From Afipia sp. P52-10 (GTDB lineage: Bacteria > Pseudomonadota > Alphaproteobacteria > Rhizobiales > Xanthobacteraceae), in assembly GCF_000516555.1 (NCBI RefSeq), contig NZ_AZSJ01000003.1, positions 2,165,302 through 2,229,301 on the forward strand: a stretch of DNA of 64,000 bases. Direction: 5' to 3'. Below, one piece after another: positions 1 through 8,752 of the stretch. Position 1 is the first letter of the stretch, and each line of letters begins with the position of its first letter. The notes under the pieces were generated by a model. It saw only the letters and a program-made list of their open reading frames with translations. It was not told the DNA's origin and did not search any database. The position numbers and the translations under genes are program-made.

Positions 1-256
1 GACGCTGCTCGGCGGGCTCGGCACGCTGACCGGTCCGATGTTCGGCGCGGCGATCATCATCCTGATGAACGATTACCTCGCGGGTTTCGGCGAGTGGGCG
101 CTGATCGCGCAAGGCTGTATCCTGCTAATCGTCATCGTGTTCTTCCGTCGCGGTTTCGTTGGCGAGTTGTCCGCGCTCGGCGCTTATCTGACGCGGCGCA
201 AGGCACAGGGCGGCGCTGGGTCCGCGGCGGCGCCGGCCGTCGGGCAACAGAGCTAG
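1..256 (+). CDS. branched-chain amino acid-type ABC transporter permease, C-terminal end (partial)
   Basis: The reading frame is open from the window edge and ends at a TAG at 254-256, so only about 84 C-terminal residues are seen. The segment GTLTGPMFGAAIIILMNDYL, followed by a hydrophobic helix and a basic RRGFVGE tail, is typical of the end of LivM-type inner-membrane permeases of the HAAT family. A LivJ-type binding protein is encoded nearby at 3425-4657, which supports one uptake system for the substrate of this catabolic cluster. The permease assignment comes from the family pattern; which solute is carried cannot be told. Confidence 0.8.
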   Translation, partial: TLLGGLGTLTGPMFGAAIIILMNDYLAGFGEWALIAQGCILLIVIVFFRRGFVGELSALGAYLTRRKAQGGAGSAAAPAVGQQS

Positions 257-301
257 CGCGGTTCGCGCGGAGAACGTGGTCGCTCCGGTCTGGATCGTGA
301 T

Positions 302-1081
302 CTAGAATTCGATATCGATCGGTTCGTCGAACGGGTCGCTCGGCCGCATCTCCCTGGCGGCCCGCTGCAGGATGGTCAGGTAGCGATCGTGGTTTTGCCG
401 GATGCGCTCGCTGGCGCCGCCGAGGCCGAGCGCGACGGGCTGGTTCTGGATGCGGATCGGCAGCAGCACGCAGATGGTGGCGCCGCCCAGGAACGGCACG
501 TTTTCGGTCGCGGCATAGCCCTTGCTGCGGATCTGCTTCAGCCGCTTGAGCATTTCCGGAATCTTGACGCGGTCGGCGGCCTTCTCGGTGGCGATGTTGG
601 CGCGGCGGATGATATTGTCCAGCTTGTTGTCGGGCATGGTGGACAACAACAGCCAGCCGGCGGCGGACTGGGTGAGCGGCCTGAGCGCGCCTTCGTCGAC
701 ATGAAACCGCAGCGCGTGGACCGACTGGATGATCTGGACGTATTGCAGGTAGACGTCGTTCTTGGTGACGATGGAGACGGTCTCGCCGGTGGCCGCGTGG
801 ACGTCGCGCATCGCCTCGAGCACGCGGCTCGTGCCGAACAGCGCCCGCGGTACCCAGTCGCCAAGCGCGGTGACCTTCGGCGTCGGAAAATAGAGCCGCT
901 CGCCGCGATCGAAATTCAGGTAGCCGAGGCTGATCAGCGTCTTCAGCAGCACCGTCGTACTCGACTGCGGATAGCCGAGCGCGGCGGCGATGTCCGACAT
1001 GGCGCGCGGCTCCCGGGTCTTTTTGAAATACTCGAGGATTTCGATCGCCCGCGTTGCCGATTTGACCTGCGAGGTGGTCAT
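302..1081 (-). CDS. IclR family transcriptional regulator
   Basis: 259-residue protein with an N-terminal winged helix-turn-helix (about residues 5-65, including SDIAAALGYPQSSTTVLLKT) followed by an IclR effector-binding domain ending in FLGGATICVLLPI and a C-terminal amphipathic helix. The start at 1081 is chosen because GGAGGAG lies about 9 bases upstream; an upstream in-frame ATG at 1168 would add 29 residues unlike the family. It is transcribed away from the monooxygenase gene at 1276, an arrangement usual for a local regulator controlling the divergent catabolic genes. Ligand unknown; probably the substrate or an intermediate of the cluster. Confidence 0.9.
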   Translation of the reverse strand: MTTSQVKSATRAIEILEYFKKTREPRAMSDIAAALGYPQSSTTVLLKTLISLGYLNFDRGERLYFPTPKVTALGDWVPRALFGTSRVLEAMRDVHAATGETVSIVTKNDVYLQYVQIIQSVHALRFHVDEGALRPLTQSAAGWLLLSTMPDNKLDNIIRRANIATEKAADRVKIPEMLKRLKQIRSKGYAATENVPFLGGATICVLLPIRIQNQPVALGLGGASERIRQNHDRYLTILQRAAREMRPSDPFDEPIDIEF

Positions 1082-1275
1082 CGCTTTGCTTCTCCTCCGC
1101 CGGCCAACTTTATGGTTGTGAAATTGAACAGTACATATGAGTTGTTCTGGCACCTCCACAATCCGCATGAGATCATGATCGCAGTCAAGGCGTGAACGCC
1201 TGTCGTGCAGGCAAATGAGCGCGAGACAATGATCTTCCGGTGCCGCACCGGACGGCGCTCAATGGGAGGAATGAG

Positions 1276-2589
1276 ATGAGACTTGGGGTCTTTTACGAGC
1301 ACCAGTTGCCGCAGCCGTGGGAAGAAGGCAGCGAGCAGAAGCTGTTCAACGACGCGCTCGACCAGATCGAACTCGCCGACCGGCTGGGTTTCGACAACAT
1401 GTGGGAGGTCGAGCACCACTTCCTCGAGGAATACTCCCATTCGTCGGCGCCGGAGGTGTTCCTGGGCGCGGTTTCGCAGCGCACCAAGAACATCCGCATC
1501 GGCCACGGCATCTGCCTGTCGGCGCCGAAATACAACCATCCCGCCCGCGTGGCCGAGCGGCTGGCGACACTGGATCTCGTCTCGCGCGGGCGACTCGAAT
1601 GGGGCACCGGTGAATCCGGCTCGCTGATCGAGATGCATGGTTTCGGCATTCAGCCGGATCAGAAGACGGCGATGTGGCGCGAAGGCGTCGAGCAGACCGC
1701 GAACATGATGACGATGCGCCCCTATCCGGGTTACGACGGGCAGTTCTTCTCGATGCCGGTCCGTAACATCGTGCCGAAGCCGGTGCAGAAGCCGCACCCG
1801 CCGATCTGGATGGCGTGCTCGCGGCGCGAGAGCATCCTGCGTGCGGCGCGCAACGGCGTCGGCGCGCTGGTGTTCGGCTTCGTCGATGCGTCGCAGGCCA
1901 AGATCTGGCGTGACGAGTACTATCAGATCATCAAGTCGGACGAGTGCGTGCCGATTGGCCACACGGTGAATGCGAACTTCGCGACACTCAACGGCATGAT
2001 GGTGCACGAGAACCACGACGAGGCGATCCGTCGCGGCCTCGATGGCTTCCGCTTCTTCGGCTATTCGATCGCCCACTATGCGGTCTATGGCGAGCATCGT
2101 CCCGGCGTCACCAATCTCTGGAAGCGCTTCCTGACGATCAAGGACGATATGAAGGAGACGCCCGGCTCCGGCAGCATCGGCACGCCGAAGAGCGTGCGCG
2201 AGCATCTGAAGAGCTACGCCGATGTCGGCGTGGACCAGATGATCTTTATCCAGCAGTCCGGCATGAACAAGCATGAGCACATCTGCGAGGCGATGGAATT
2301 GTTCGCCAAGGAGGTGATGCCCGAACTGAAGGAGCGCGAGGACGAGCGCGTCAAGAAGAAGGAGGAGGAGCTCGCTCCCTTCATCGAGGCGGCGCTCGCC
2401 CGCAAGCCGCGGATGCCGGCGCTGGCGGAGAAGGATGTGCCCAACGTCGAGTCGATCGGCATCGTGCTCGAGCGGCAGGCCGGCAAGGACTACGCCACGG
2501 CGGGCGGGACCTACGCCGATCCGACCCGCGGCGGCGCCATTCCGATGGCTACGCGCGAGACGTTCGCCAAGGCGGCGAAGGCGGGTTGA
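1276..2589 (+). CDS. LLM class flavin-dependent monooxygenase (luciferase-like)
   Basis: 437 residues. It starts MRLGVFYEHQLPQPW and contains family features: a WEVEHHFLEEYSHSSAPEV segment, RIGHGICLSAPKYNHP, the central KPHPPIWMACSR motif and a C-terminal helical portion rich in Glu and Lys. Members are bacterial luciferase-fold, FMNH2-dependent oxygenases that usually obtain reduced flavin from a separate reductase; such a reductase lies at 7576. It is longer than the usual 330-360 residues, with an extra charged C-terminal stretch. GGAGGA at about 1264-1269 supports the ATG at 1276 over an in-frame ATG at 1240. First gene of a co-directional cluster. Substrate unknown. Confidence 0.88.
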   Translation: MRLGVFYEHQLPQPWEEGSEQKLFNDALDQIELADRLGFDNMWEVEHHFLEEYSHSSAPEVFLGAVSQRTKNIRIGHGICLSAPKYNHPARVAERLATLDLVSRGRLEWGTGESGSLIEMHGFGIQPDQKTAMWREGVEQTANMMTMRPYPGYDGQFFSMPVRNIVPKPVQKPHPPIWMACSRRESILRAARNGVGALVFGFVDASQAKIWRDEYYQIIKSDECVPIGHTVNANFATLNGMMVHENHDEAIRRGLDGFRFFGYSIAHYAVYGEHRPGVTNLWKRFLTIKDDMKETPGSGSIGTPKSVREHLKSYADVGVDQMIFIQQSGMNKHEHICEAMELFAKEVMPELKEREDERVKKKEEELAPFIEAALARKPRMPALAEKDVPNVESIGIVLERQAGKDYATAGGTYADPTRGGAIPMATRETFAKAAKAG

Positions 2590-2590
2590 G

Positions 2591-3349
2591 ATGGCGGGTC
2601 GGCTAAAAGGGCGCGTTGCGCTCGTCACCGGCGGCGGGCGCGGCATCGGCCGCGCCATCGTCGAGGCCTATGCGCGCGAGGGTGCCGCGGTCGGCGTCCT
2701 CGATCTCAAGGCGGCCGTCGCCGACAATGCGGTCGCCGCGGTCCAAGCGGCGGGCGGTTCGGCGCTGTCGCTGGTCGGCAACGTCGCCAAGCGTGACGAC
2801 GTGTTCGCCGCCGTCGATCGGCTGCGCCGTACGTTCGGTCCCGTCACCGTTCTCGTCAACAACGCGATGTGGAACAGGTACGGGCCGCTGCAGGATCAGA
2901 CCGAGGACATGATCGGCCGGATGATCGATGTCGGCTTCAAGGGCGTAATCTGGGGTTATCAGGCGGTGCTCGACGACATGACCGCGGCAGGCGGCGGCGC
3001 GATCGTCAACATCGCCTCGCCGGCCGCGGTGTTGGCGATGGCCAACGGCGTCATGTACACCGCCGTCAAGGCGGCGGTTGCCGCCAGCACGCGTTCGGCG
3101 GCCGCCGAATTCGGACCGCGCAAGATCCGCGTCAACGCGATCGCACCGGGACCGACGCCGACGGACGGCGCGAATCTGGTGGTCACCGAAGAGGCCTGGG
3201 AGCGCCGCCGTGCGCGCGTTCCGATCGGCCGGCTCGGCACCCCGCAGGACGTGGCGAATGCCGCCGTGTTTCTGGCCAGCGACGAATCCAGCTTCATCAC
3301 CGGCGACATGCTGTTCGTCGATGGCGGCATCACCTACGCGTTCTCCTGA
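2591..3349 (+). CDS. SDR family NAD(P)-dependent oxidoreductase
   Basis: 252 residues, one base after the monooxygenase stop region, so clearly co-transcribed. Classical short-chain dehydrogenase: cofactor motif TGGGRGIG (residues 13-20), NNA at 90-92, catalytic Ser143, Tyr156 and Lys160 in the S-x12-YTAVK arrangement, and the C-terminal FITGDMLFVDGG motif. Asp38 after the second strand suggests preference for NAD. A role in oxidising an alcohol or reducing a ketone next to the monooxygenase step is an inference from position. Confidence 0.92.
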   Translation: MAGRLKGRVALVTGGGRGIGRAIVEAYAREGAAVGVLDLKAAVADNAVAAVQAAGGSALSLVGNVAKRDDVFAAVDRLRRTFGPVTVLVNNAMWNRYGPLQDQTEDMIGRMIDVGFKGVIWGYQAVLDDMTAAGGGAIVNIASPAAVLAMANGVMYTAVKAAVAASTRSAAAEFGPRKIRVNAIAPGPTPTDGANLVVTEEAWERRRARVPIGRLGTPQDVANAAVFLASDESSFITGDMLFVDGGITYAFS

Positions 3350-3424
3350 TTGCGGGCGGACGCGGACCATCGACAGGCGTTTGACAACAAGACGAATAAA
3401 ACCAAGGGAGAAGGGGAGGATACC

Positions 3425-4657
3425 ATGATGAGGTCGATCACGAGTTTAAGCTGCGCCGTGGCTTGTGCCGCGGTCATGCTGCTGCCGTCTGCGCCGGTGA
3501 CCGCGCAAGGAATATCGGGAGATGTCATCAAGATCGGGGTGATGAACGATCAATCCGGGCCATACGCCGACAATTGCGGCCCTGGTGCCGTCACTGCCGC
3601 CCGGTTGGCGGTGGAGGATGCCGGCGGGGCGATCGCCGGCAAGAAGATCGAGATCGTGATCGCCGACGATCAGAACAAGCCGGACGTCGGCATCGCCACC
3701 GCGCAGCGCTGGCTGGACAGCGAGGGCGTGGATGCAATCGTCGGCTGCTCGGCCTCCTCGATCGCGCTCGCCGTCAACGACCTGATGAAGGAGCGCAAGA
3801 AGCCGTACATGCTCGCGGGCACGGCGTCGTCGATGTTCACCAACGAGCGCTGCTCGCCGATGACCACGCAGTGGGTGACCGACACCTACGCGATGCCGCG
3901 TGCGATCGTGCGCACCCTGCTCGGTCAGGGCGACGATACCTGGTTCTTCATCACCGTCGATTATGCCTTCGGCAAGGCGTGGCAGGAGGATACCACCAAG
4001 TTCATCCAGCAGGGCGGCGGCAAGGTGCTGGGCTCGGTGCTGCATCCGCTGAACTCGAGCGACTTCTCCTCCTATCTGCTGCGCGCGCAGGCGAGCAAGG
4101 CGAAGGTGATCGCGATCGCCAATGCGGGGGCGGATTTCGCCAACGTGATGAAGCAGGCGCAGGAGTTCGGCATCGCCGGCAGCGGACAGAAGCTCGCGCC
4201 GCTCGGCATGTTCATCAACAACACCCATGGCATCGGCTTGAAGGTGATGCAGGGCGTGCGGCTGACGACGCCGTTCTATTGGGATCGGACCGACGAGACC
4301 CGCGCCTTTACCAAGCGCTATCAGGCGGCGTTCAACGGCCGCATGCCGAACGAGGCGCAGGCCGGCACCTACAGCGCCGTCAATCACTACCTGAAGGCGG
4401 TCGCTGCGGCCGGTTCGGACGATGGCGATGCGGTGATGGCGAAGATGAAACAGCTGCCGGTCAACGACTTCGAGATGAAGAACGTGACGGTGCGTGCCGA
4501 CGGCCAGGTGATGCGGCCGATCTATGCGGCGCGGATCAAGTCGCCGCAGGACTCGAAGTACCCTTACGACTACTACGAGGTCGTCGGCACGGTGCCGGGC
4601 GAGGACGCCTGGCGTCCGGCGTTCGACAGCGTCTGCCCGCTCCTGAACACACCGTGA
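3425..4657 (+). CDS. ABC transporter substrate-binding protein (LivJ / type 1 periplasmic binding protein)
   Basis: 410 residues with a signal peptide (MMRSITS followed by a hydrophobic core and an AQG cleavage region near residue 25-28). The mature part begins with the IKIGVMNDQSGPYAD pattern of HAAT-family binding proteins and contains VGCSASSIALAVNDL and a C-terminal segment rich in aromatic residues. GGGAGAAGGGGAGGA precedes the ATG. It probably feeds the permease cut at the left edge; the ATPases are not in the window. Its position inside the catabolic cluster suggests that it binds the catabolic substrate rather than amino acids. Confidence 0.9.
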   Translation: MMRSITSLSCAVACAAVMLLPSAPVTAQGISGDVIKIGVMNDQSGPYADNCGPGAVTAARLAVEDAGGAIAGKKIEIVIADDQNKPDVGIATAQRWLDSEGVDAIVGCSASSIALAVNDLMKERKKPYMLAGTASSMFTNERCSPMTTQWVTDTYAMPRAIVRTLLGQGDDTWFFITVDYAFGKAWQEDTTKFIQQGGGKVLGSVLHPLNSSDFSSYLLRAQASKAKVIAIANAGADFANVMKQAQEFGIAGSGQKLAPLGMFINNTHGIGLKVMQGVRLTTPFYWDRTDETRAFTKRYQAAFNGRMPNEAQAGTYSAVNHYLKAVAAAGSDDGDAVMAKMKQLPVNDFEMKNVTVRADGQVMRPIYAARIKSPQDSKYPYDYYEVVGTVPGEDAWRPAFDSVCPLLNTP

Positions 4658-4833
4658 GGCGGCGGGTGGCTGGAGCCGCACGGGGCCAGCCACCCTCTTG
4701 CGTGATGCCGTCAGCCGATGCGGGCGGCATGTGTAGCGGCTGGGCTCGGACGGCCGCCGGGATGTGGATCCGAGCGTTGAACGTGCCGCGGCGTGTGTGT
4801 TGCCGCGGTCAAGTGTCGTGGTGAAGCGCCGTC

Positions 4834-6966
4834 ATGTCTCAGCATCCGTCATCGCTCGATCCGTTGCTGGCGCCGCGCTCGATTGCGCTGGTCGGCGCCT
4901 CGGAAGACGCCGCGCGCATCGGCGGGCGGCCGCTGCGCTATCTGCGCGAGGGTGGCTTCAAGGGCGCGATCTATCCCATCAATCCGAAGCGCAGCACGGT
5001 GCAGGGGCTTGCCGCGTATTCTTCGGTCGGCGCGCTGCCGGAAACGCCGGACGTGGCGATCCTGGCGGTGCCTGCATCGGCGACACTGCAGGCGCTCAAG
5101 GATTGTGCCGAACGCGGCGTACGGGCGGCGATCATCTTCTCAGCGGGCTTTGCCGAGACCGGCGATGCAGGACGGGCGATGCAGGACCAGATCGCTGCCG
5201 TGTCCCGCAACAGCGGCATGCGCGTGCTCGGGCCGAACTGCCTCGGCGTGTTCAATGTCAGTGCCGGATATTACGGCACGTTCTCGGCGGTGCTGGATGC
5301 GGCATTCATGCCACCGGGCCCGATCGCGATCGTCTCGCAGAGTGGTGCCTACGGCTCGCACATCGCCCATCTCGCGCGTCAGCGCGGGCTCGGCATCAGC
5401 CACTGGATCACCACCGGCAACGAATGCGACATCGATGTCGCTGAAACCTTGCGCTGGGTCGTGGATCGCCCCGACACCAAGGTCGTGATGGCCTATGCCG
5501 AAGGCGTCCGCAACCGCGATACCTTCCTGGAGGCGCTGGAGGCGGCGCGGGCGAAAGGCAAGGCGCTGGTGTTCATGAAGGTTGGGCGTTCGGACGTCGG
5601 CGCCCAGGCGGCAAGCTCGCACACCGCGGCGCTTGCGGGCTCGGACGCCGTGTTCGATGCGGTGTTCCGTCAATACGGCGTCTACCGTGCGCGCACGACC
5701 GCCGAGCAGGTCGACATCGCTTATGCCTGCGCACGCGGCGTCTATCCGAAAACCAACAGGTTCGGCGTCTTCACGCTCTCCGGCGGGTTCGGCATCCAGA
5801 TGGCCGACGATGCCGCAGCGGCGGGGCTCGATGTCGCGCCGATGCCCGCGCCGGCGCAGGACGCGATGCGGGCCATGCTGCCCTATGCCTCGCCGCGCAA
5901 CCCGGTCGATGCGACGGCGCAGGCGCTGACCGATCTGCCGCTGATGACCAGTTACATCCGGGCGATGCTGGAAAAGGGCGGCTACGACATGTTCGCCGGC
6001 ATTTTCGGCAGCGGTCCGGCGAGCCCGACCTTCGCGGCCTCGCTGCGCAAGGCGCTTGAGGATGCGACCGGGGGGCAGCGCGATTGCGTGCTGTCGCTGA
6101 CGATGTCGGCGCCGCCGGAGATCGTGCGCAGCTATGAGGAGAAGGGCTTCCTCGTGTTCGAGGACGGCACCGCGCTGGTCAATGCGCTGGGGGCGCTGGT
6201 TCACTTCCGCAACAGCTTTGATCGCGCGAAAACCGATCAAGCACAAGGTGCCGCGCCGCCTCGCATCGCCGATCTGTCGGGCGCACTCAGCGAGCACCAG
6301 GCCAAGCAGGTGCTGAGCCGCGCGGGCATCGCCTTTCCGAAGGAGCTGCTCGTGGCGTCGGGCGACGATGCCGGCCGCGCGGCGGCTGAAATCGGTTTTC
6401 CGGTCGTGCTGAAGATCGCGTCCGCCGACATCGCCCACAAGACCGAAATCGGCGGCGTGGTGGTTGGCGTGCGCAGCGAGGAAGAGGCACGCAGCGCCGC
6501 TGCTGCGATTTTGGCGCGCGCCAAGGAAAAGCGCCCGGAGGCGCGGATCGACGGCGTGCTGGTATCGCCGATGATCTCCGGCGGGGTCGAAACCATCGTC
6601 GGCGTGATGCGTGATCCGGTGTTCGGCCCGGTGGTGATGTTCGGCCTCGGCGGCGTCTTCGTCGAAGTGCTCAAAGACGTGACCTTCCGCGTGGCGCCGT
6701 TCGATGTTGGCGAAGCGCGGCGGATGATCGGCGAAATTCGAGGCTACGCGATGCTCCAAGGGGTGCGCGGGGCGCCGCCCTGCGATATCGACGCGCTGGC
6801 GCAGATGCTGTCGGCGTTGTCGCGTTTCGCGGCGGCGAATGCCGATCTGATCGACAGCATCGATCTCAATCCGGTCCTGGCGCTGCCGAAGGGGCAGGGC
6901 GCGGTGCCGCTCGATGCACTGCTGGTTCTCGGTGGCGGCGCGACATCCGTGCAAGCCGGCCATTGA
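4834..6966 (+). CDS. acyl-CoA synthetase (NDP-forming), acetyl-CoA synthetase ADP-forming family
   Basis: 710 residues, fused alpha and beta parts. N-terminal CoA-binding Rossmann domain ([19 protein letters not shown], about residues 15-120), succinyl-CoA ligase-like domains with GPNCLGVFN and VSQSGAYG, a phosphohistidine segment [11 protein letters not shown] (His263 being the expected phosphorylated residue), and a C-terminal ATP-grasp domain from about residue 490 ([21 protein letters not shown]). Such enzymes activate organic acids with CoA and ATP, releasing ADP. It would activate the acid produced by the upstream oxygenase and dehydrogenase; the actual acid is unknown. Confidence 0.92.
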   Translation: MSQHPSSLDPLLAPRSIALVGASEDAARIGGRPLRYLREGGFKGAIYPINPKRSTVQGLAAYSSVGALPETPDVAILAVPASATLQALKDCAERGVRAAIIFSAGFAETGDAGRAMQDQIAAVSRNSGMRVLGPNCLGVFNVSAGYYGTFSAVLDAAFMPPGPIAIVSQSGAYGSHIAHLARQRGLGISHWITTGNECDIDVAETLRWVVDRPDTKVVMAYAEGVRNRDTFLEALEAARAKGKALVFMKVGRSDVGAQAASSHTAALAGSDAVFDAVFRQYGVYRARTTAEQVDIAYACARGVYPKTNRFGVFTLSGGFGIQMADDAAAAGLDVAPMPAPAQDAMRAMLPYASPRNPVDATAQALTDLPLMTSYIRAMLEKGGYDMFAGIFGSGPASPTFAASLRKALEDATGGQRDCVLSLTMSAPPEIVRSYEEKGFLVFEDGTALVNALGALVHFRNSFDRAKTDQAQGAAPPRIADLSGALSEHQAKQVLSRAGIAFPKELLVASGDDAGRAAAEIGFPVVLKIASADIAHKTEIGGVVVGVRSEEEARSAAAAILARAKEKRPEARIDGVLVSPMISGGVETIVGVMRDPVFGPVVMFGLGGVFVEVLKDVTFRVAPFDVGEARRMIGEIRGYAMLQGVRGAPPCDIDALAQMLSALSRFAAANADLIDSIDLNPVLALPKGQGAVPLDALLVLGGGATSVQAGH

Positions 6967-6979
6967 GTGTGGAGGGATC

Positions 6980-7519
6980 ATGGATAACGATCGCCGTTTG
7001 ACCGAGCTGCTCGACCGGGAAGCGATCCGCGATTGCCTGTATCGCTATTGCCGCGGCATCGATCGCGCCGACGAGGCGACGCTGCGCAGCACCTACTGGC
7101 CCGATGCCACCGACCGGCATGGCCGTTACTCCGGCCCGGTCGAGGGATTCTTTCAGTGGGCGCTGGAAACCTTCAAGACCGGCCCCCGCAACATCCATCA
7201 GGTCAGCAATATCCTGATCACGTTTACGAGCGAAACCGGCGCCGCCGTCGAGAGCTACTTCAATGCGCTTCAGCGTGGGACGGCGGGCGATGGCCGCGTC
7301 AGCCAGGTGCTGCTCGCGGGCCGCTATTGCGACCGCTTCGACAAGCGCGACGGCGAATGGCGCGTGTCCGAGCGCGTGGTCGTCTATGACTGGGTCGAGG
7401 AGCAGGTCGCTCCCGAGGCGACCGAGCAGGTGCGCTTCGGTCTGCGGCAGCCGATCGGCGGCGCGTGTCCGAGCGATCCGGTCTACGCCCTGCTGAGCAG
7501 AGCCGCAGGCGAAATGTGA
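6980..7519 (+). CDS. nuclear transport factor 2 / SnoaL-like family protein
   Basis: 179 residues; GGAGGG lies immediately upstream of the ATG. The N-terminal [40 protein letters not shown] and later [30 protein letters not shown] follow the SnoaL_4 subgroup of the NTF2 fold, which includes polyketide cyclases, dehydratases and many small subunits or isomerases of catabolic clusters. Function here is unassigned; position 13 bases after the CoA synthetase and before the flavin reductase suggests a step in the same pathway. Confidence 0.82.
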   Translation: MDNDRRLTELLDREAIRDCLYRYCRGIDRADEATLRSTYWPDATDRHGRYSGPVEGFFQWALETFKTGPRNIHQVSNILITFTSETGAAVESYFNALQRGTAGDGRVSQVLLAGRYCDRFDKRDGEWRVSERVVVYDWVEEQVAPEATEQVRFGLRQPIGGACPSDPVYALLSRAAGEM

Positions 7520-7575
7520 GTGTTGCAAGGATATCCGCCGCGTGCGAGGTGGAAGAATTGCGAGAGACGGTGAGA

Positions 7576-8076
7576 ATGGACGAAGATAACGACGTAACGG
7601 CCCACGACTTCAAACTGGGGATGCGACAGGTCGTGTCGTCGGTTGCGATCGTGACATCGAGGGCCGGCGGCGAGCGCAATGGCTTGACGGCGACCGCGGT
7701 GTGTCCGGTGTCGGTCGAGCCGCCGACGATGCTGGTCTGCGTCAACCGGAATGCATCGGCGGAAGCGGTCATCGCCGAAAGCGGCTGCTTTGCCGTGAAT
7801 TTCCTGACCGAGGAGCAGCATGGCATCGCCAGGCTGTTCTCGACGCCGAAGCTCAGCGCCGAGCGGCGATTTGCCGAAGGAATCTGGCTGACGATGGTGA
7901 CCGGATCGCCGGTGCTCGATGGCGCCGCCGCGAGCTTCGACTGCGAGGTGACCGAGCGGATCGCGTCGGGCTCGCATCACATCTATATCGGCCGCGTCGT
8001 CGCCCTGGTCTCGGTCGATCGCGACGCGCTGCTTTACCGCGACGGCCAATTCCGCAAGCTCGAACAGTTGATCTGA
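7576..8076 (+). CDS. flavin reductase family protein (FMN reductase component)
   Basis: 166 residues with the flavin-reductase split-barrel pattern: VVSSVAIVTS, NGLTATAVCPVSVEPPTMLVCVN, SGCFAVNFLTEEQ and the C-terminal HHIYIGRVVAL. Members supply FMNH2 to two-component monooxygenases, here most plausibly the LLM protein at 1276. The ATG at 7576 is taken as start; a GTG at 7516 that overlaps the previous stop as GTGA is the alternative and would add 20 residues. Last gene of the cluster. Confidence 0.88.
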   Translation: MDEDNDVTAHDFKLGMRQVVSSVAIVTSRAGGERNGLTATAVCPVSVEPPTMLVCVNRNASAEAVIAESGCFAVNFLTEEQHGIARLFSTPKLSAERRFAEGIWLTMVTGSPVLDGAAASFDCEVTERIASGSHHIYIGRVVALVSVDRDALLYRDGQFRKLEQLI

Positions 8077-8425
8077 TGCCGCCGCGGCTGCTCGCCGCCA
8101 GTCCGTTGCACGGCGATCGCACGCTCCACGATGACACCGGCCGCCGTTCTTCGGCGGCAAGGATCAAGATGCTTGACTCGGTCCGGGCCCGGGCGTACTG
8201 GCCCGCACTGCTTGGAATGCTCCAGGCAGATTTCAACCCTTCAACGAAGAGCACATGGGCAGTCCCCTCTCAGGCAATGCCGTTGCGGCTATGGCCGTAT
8301 CCGCGCTGCCGCAGGACATAAAGATCAATCGCGACGGCTTTGGCCGCGTGAGCATTGGCGGTGGCGCCTAGCTGACTGTCCATCCTCACCGGCCTGCCGC
8401 GCAAAAGCGGATGTGGAGGTGAGCG
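8077..8425. other. intergenic stretch, no convincing gene
   Basis: 349 bases between the catabolic cluster and a small hypothetical gene. A 38-codon frame at 8255-8371 (MGSPLSGNAVAAMAV at its start, ending IGGGA) is the only candidate; its ribosome binding site is weak and I do not call it. No clear terminator or repeat was seen. Confidence 0.5.
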
Positions 8426-8752
8426 ATGTTCGCAAGACTTGCAAAATTCCGCCCCTTGCAGTCATGGCGTGCGCGCGTGGCGTTTCGGGGCATCGGGGTC
8501 CAAACCAAAGCTGCCAACGACAACCGGCCGGGTGTTCGGCACCCGGCCCTCCAGCGCCGGATTCCGCAACCGACGCTGACTTGTCAGTGGAATTGGGTCG
8601 GCGGCGATCGCGGCCGGTTGGAGTGCCGCTGGCAACTCGACGTCGGCAGTGCCGAACTCGATGATCCGGACCAGCCTCGCGCCGACTGGATCGCGCGTCG
8701 GTGGCGGTGCGGATCCGTTGCGCTCAGGCGGCGCGCGACGACAGGAGCGTGA
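8426..8752 (+). CDS. small hypothetical protein with Cys/Trp pattern
   Basis: 108 residues, unrecognised function. GGAGGTGAG sits 4 bases before the ATG, a near-perfect ribosome binding site. The middle part has an ANDNRP motif and then PTLTCQWNWVGG and GRLECRWQLD, two C-x-W strands as seen in very short conserved hypothetical proteins of bradyrhizobia. The last 29 bases overlap the 3' end of the convergent ABC exporter gene, and the C-terminal 25 residues look less conserved in character, so the natural stop may have been lost. No signal peptide or membrane segment. Confidence 0.55.
   Translation: MFARLAKFRPLQSWRARVAFRGIGVQTKAANDNRPGVRHPALQRRIPQPTLTCQWNWVGGDRGRLECRWQLDVGSAELDDPDQPRADWIARRWRCGSVALRRRATTGA

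Noticed and set aside
1126-1147. GAACA-N12-TGTTC as operator of the first IclR gene
   Set aside because: Arms of only five bases with a long spacer; too weak beside the clear palindrome at 53905.
5140-6981. 613-codon minus-strand frame opposite the CoA synthetase
   Set aside because: Shadow frame with no recognisable domain.
8255-8371. 38-codon frame upstream of the small C-x-W protein gene
   Set aside because: Weak ribosome binding site and no recognisable relatives; kept only as a remark.
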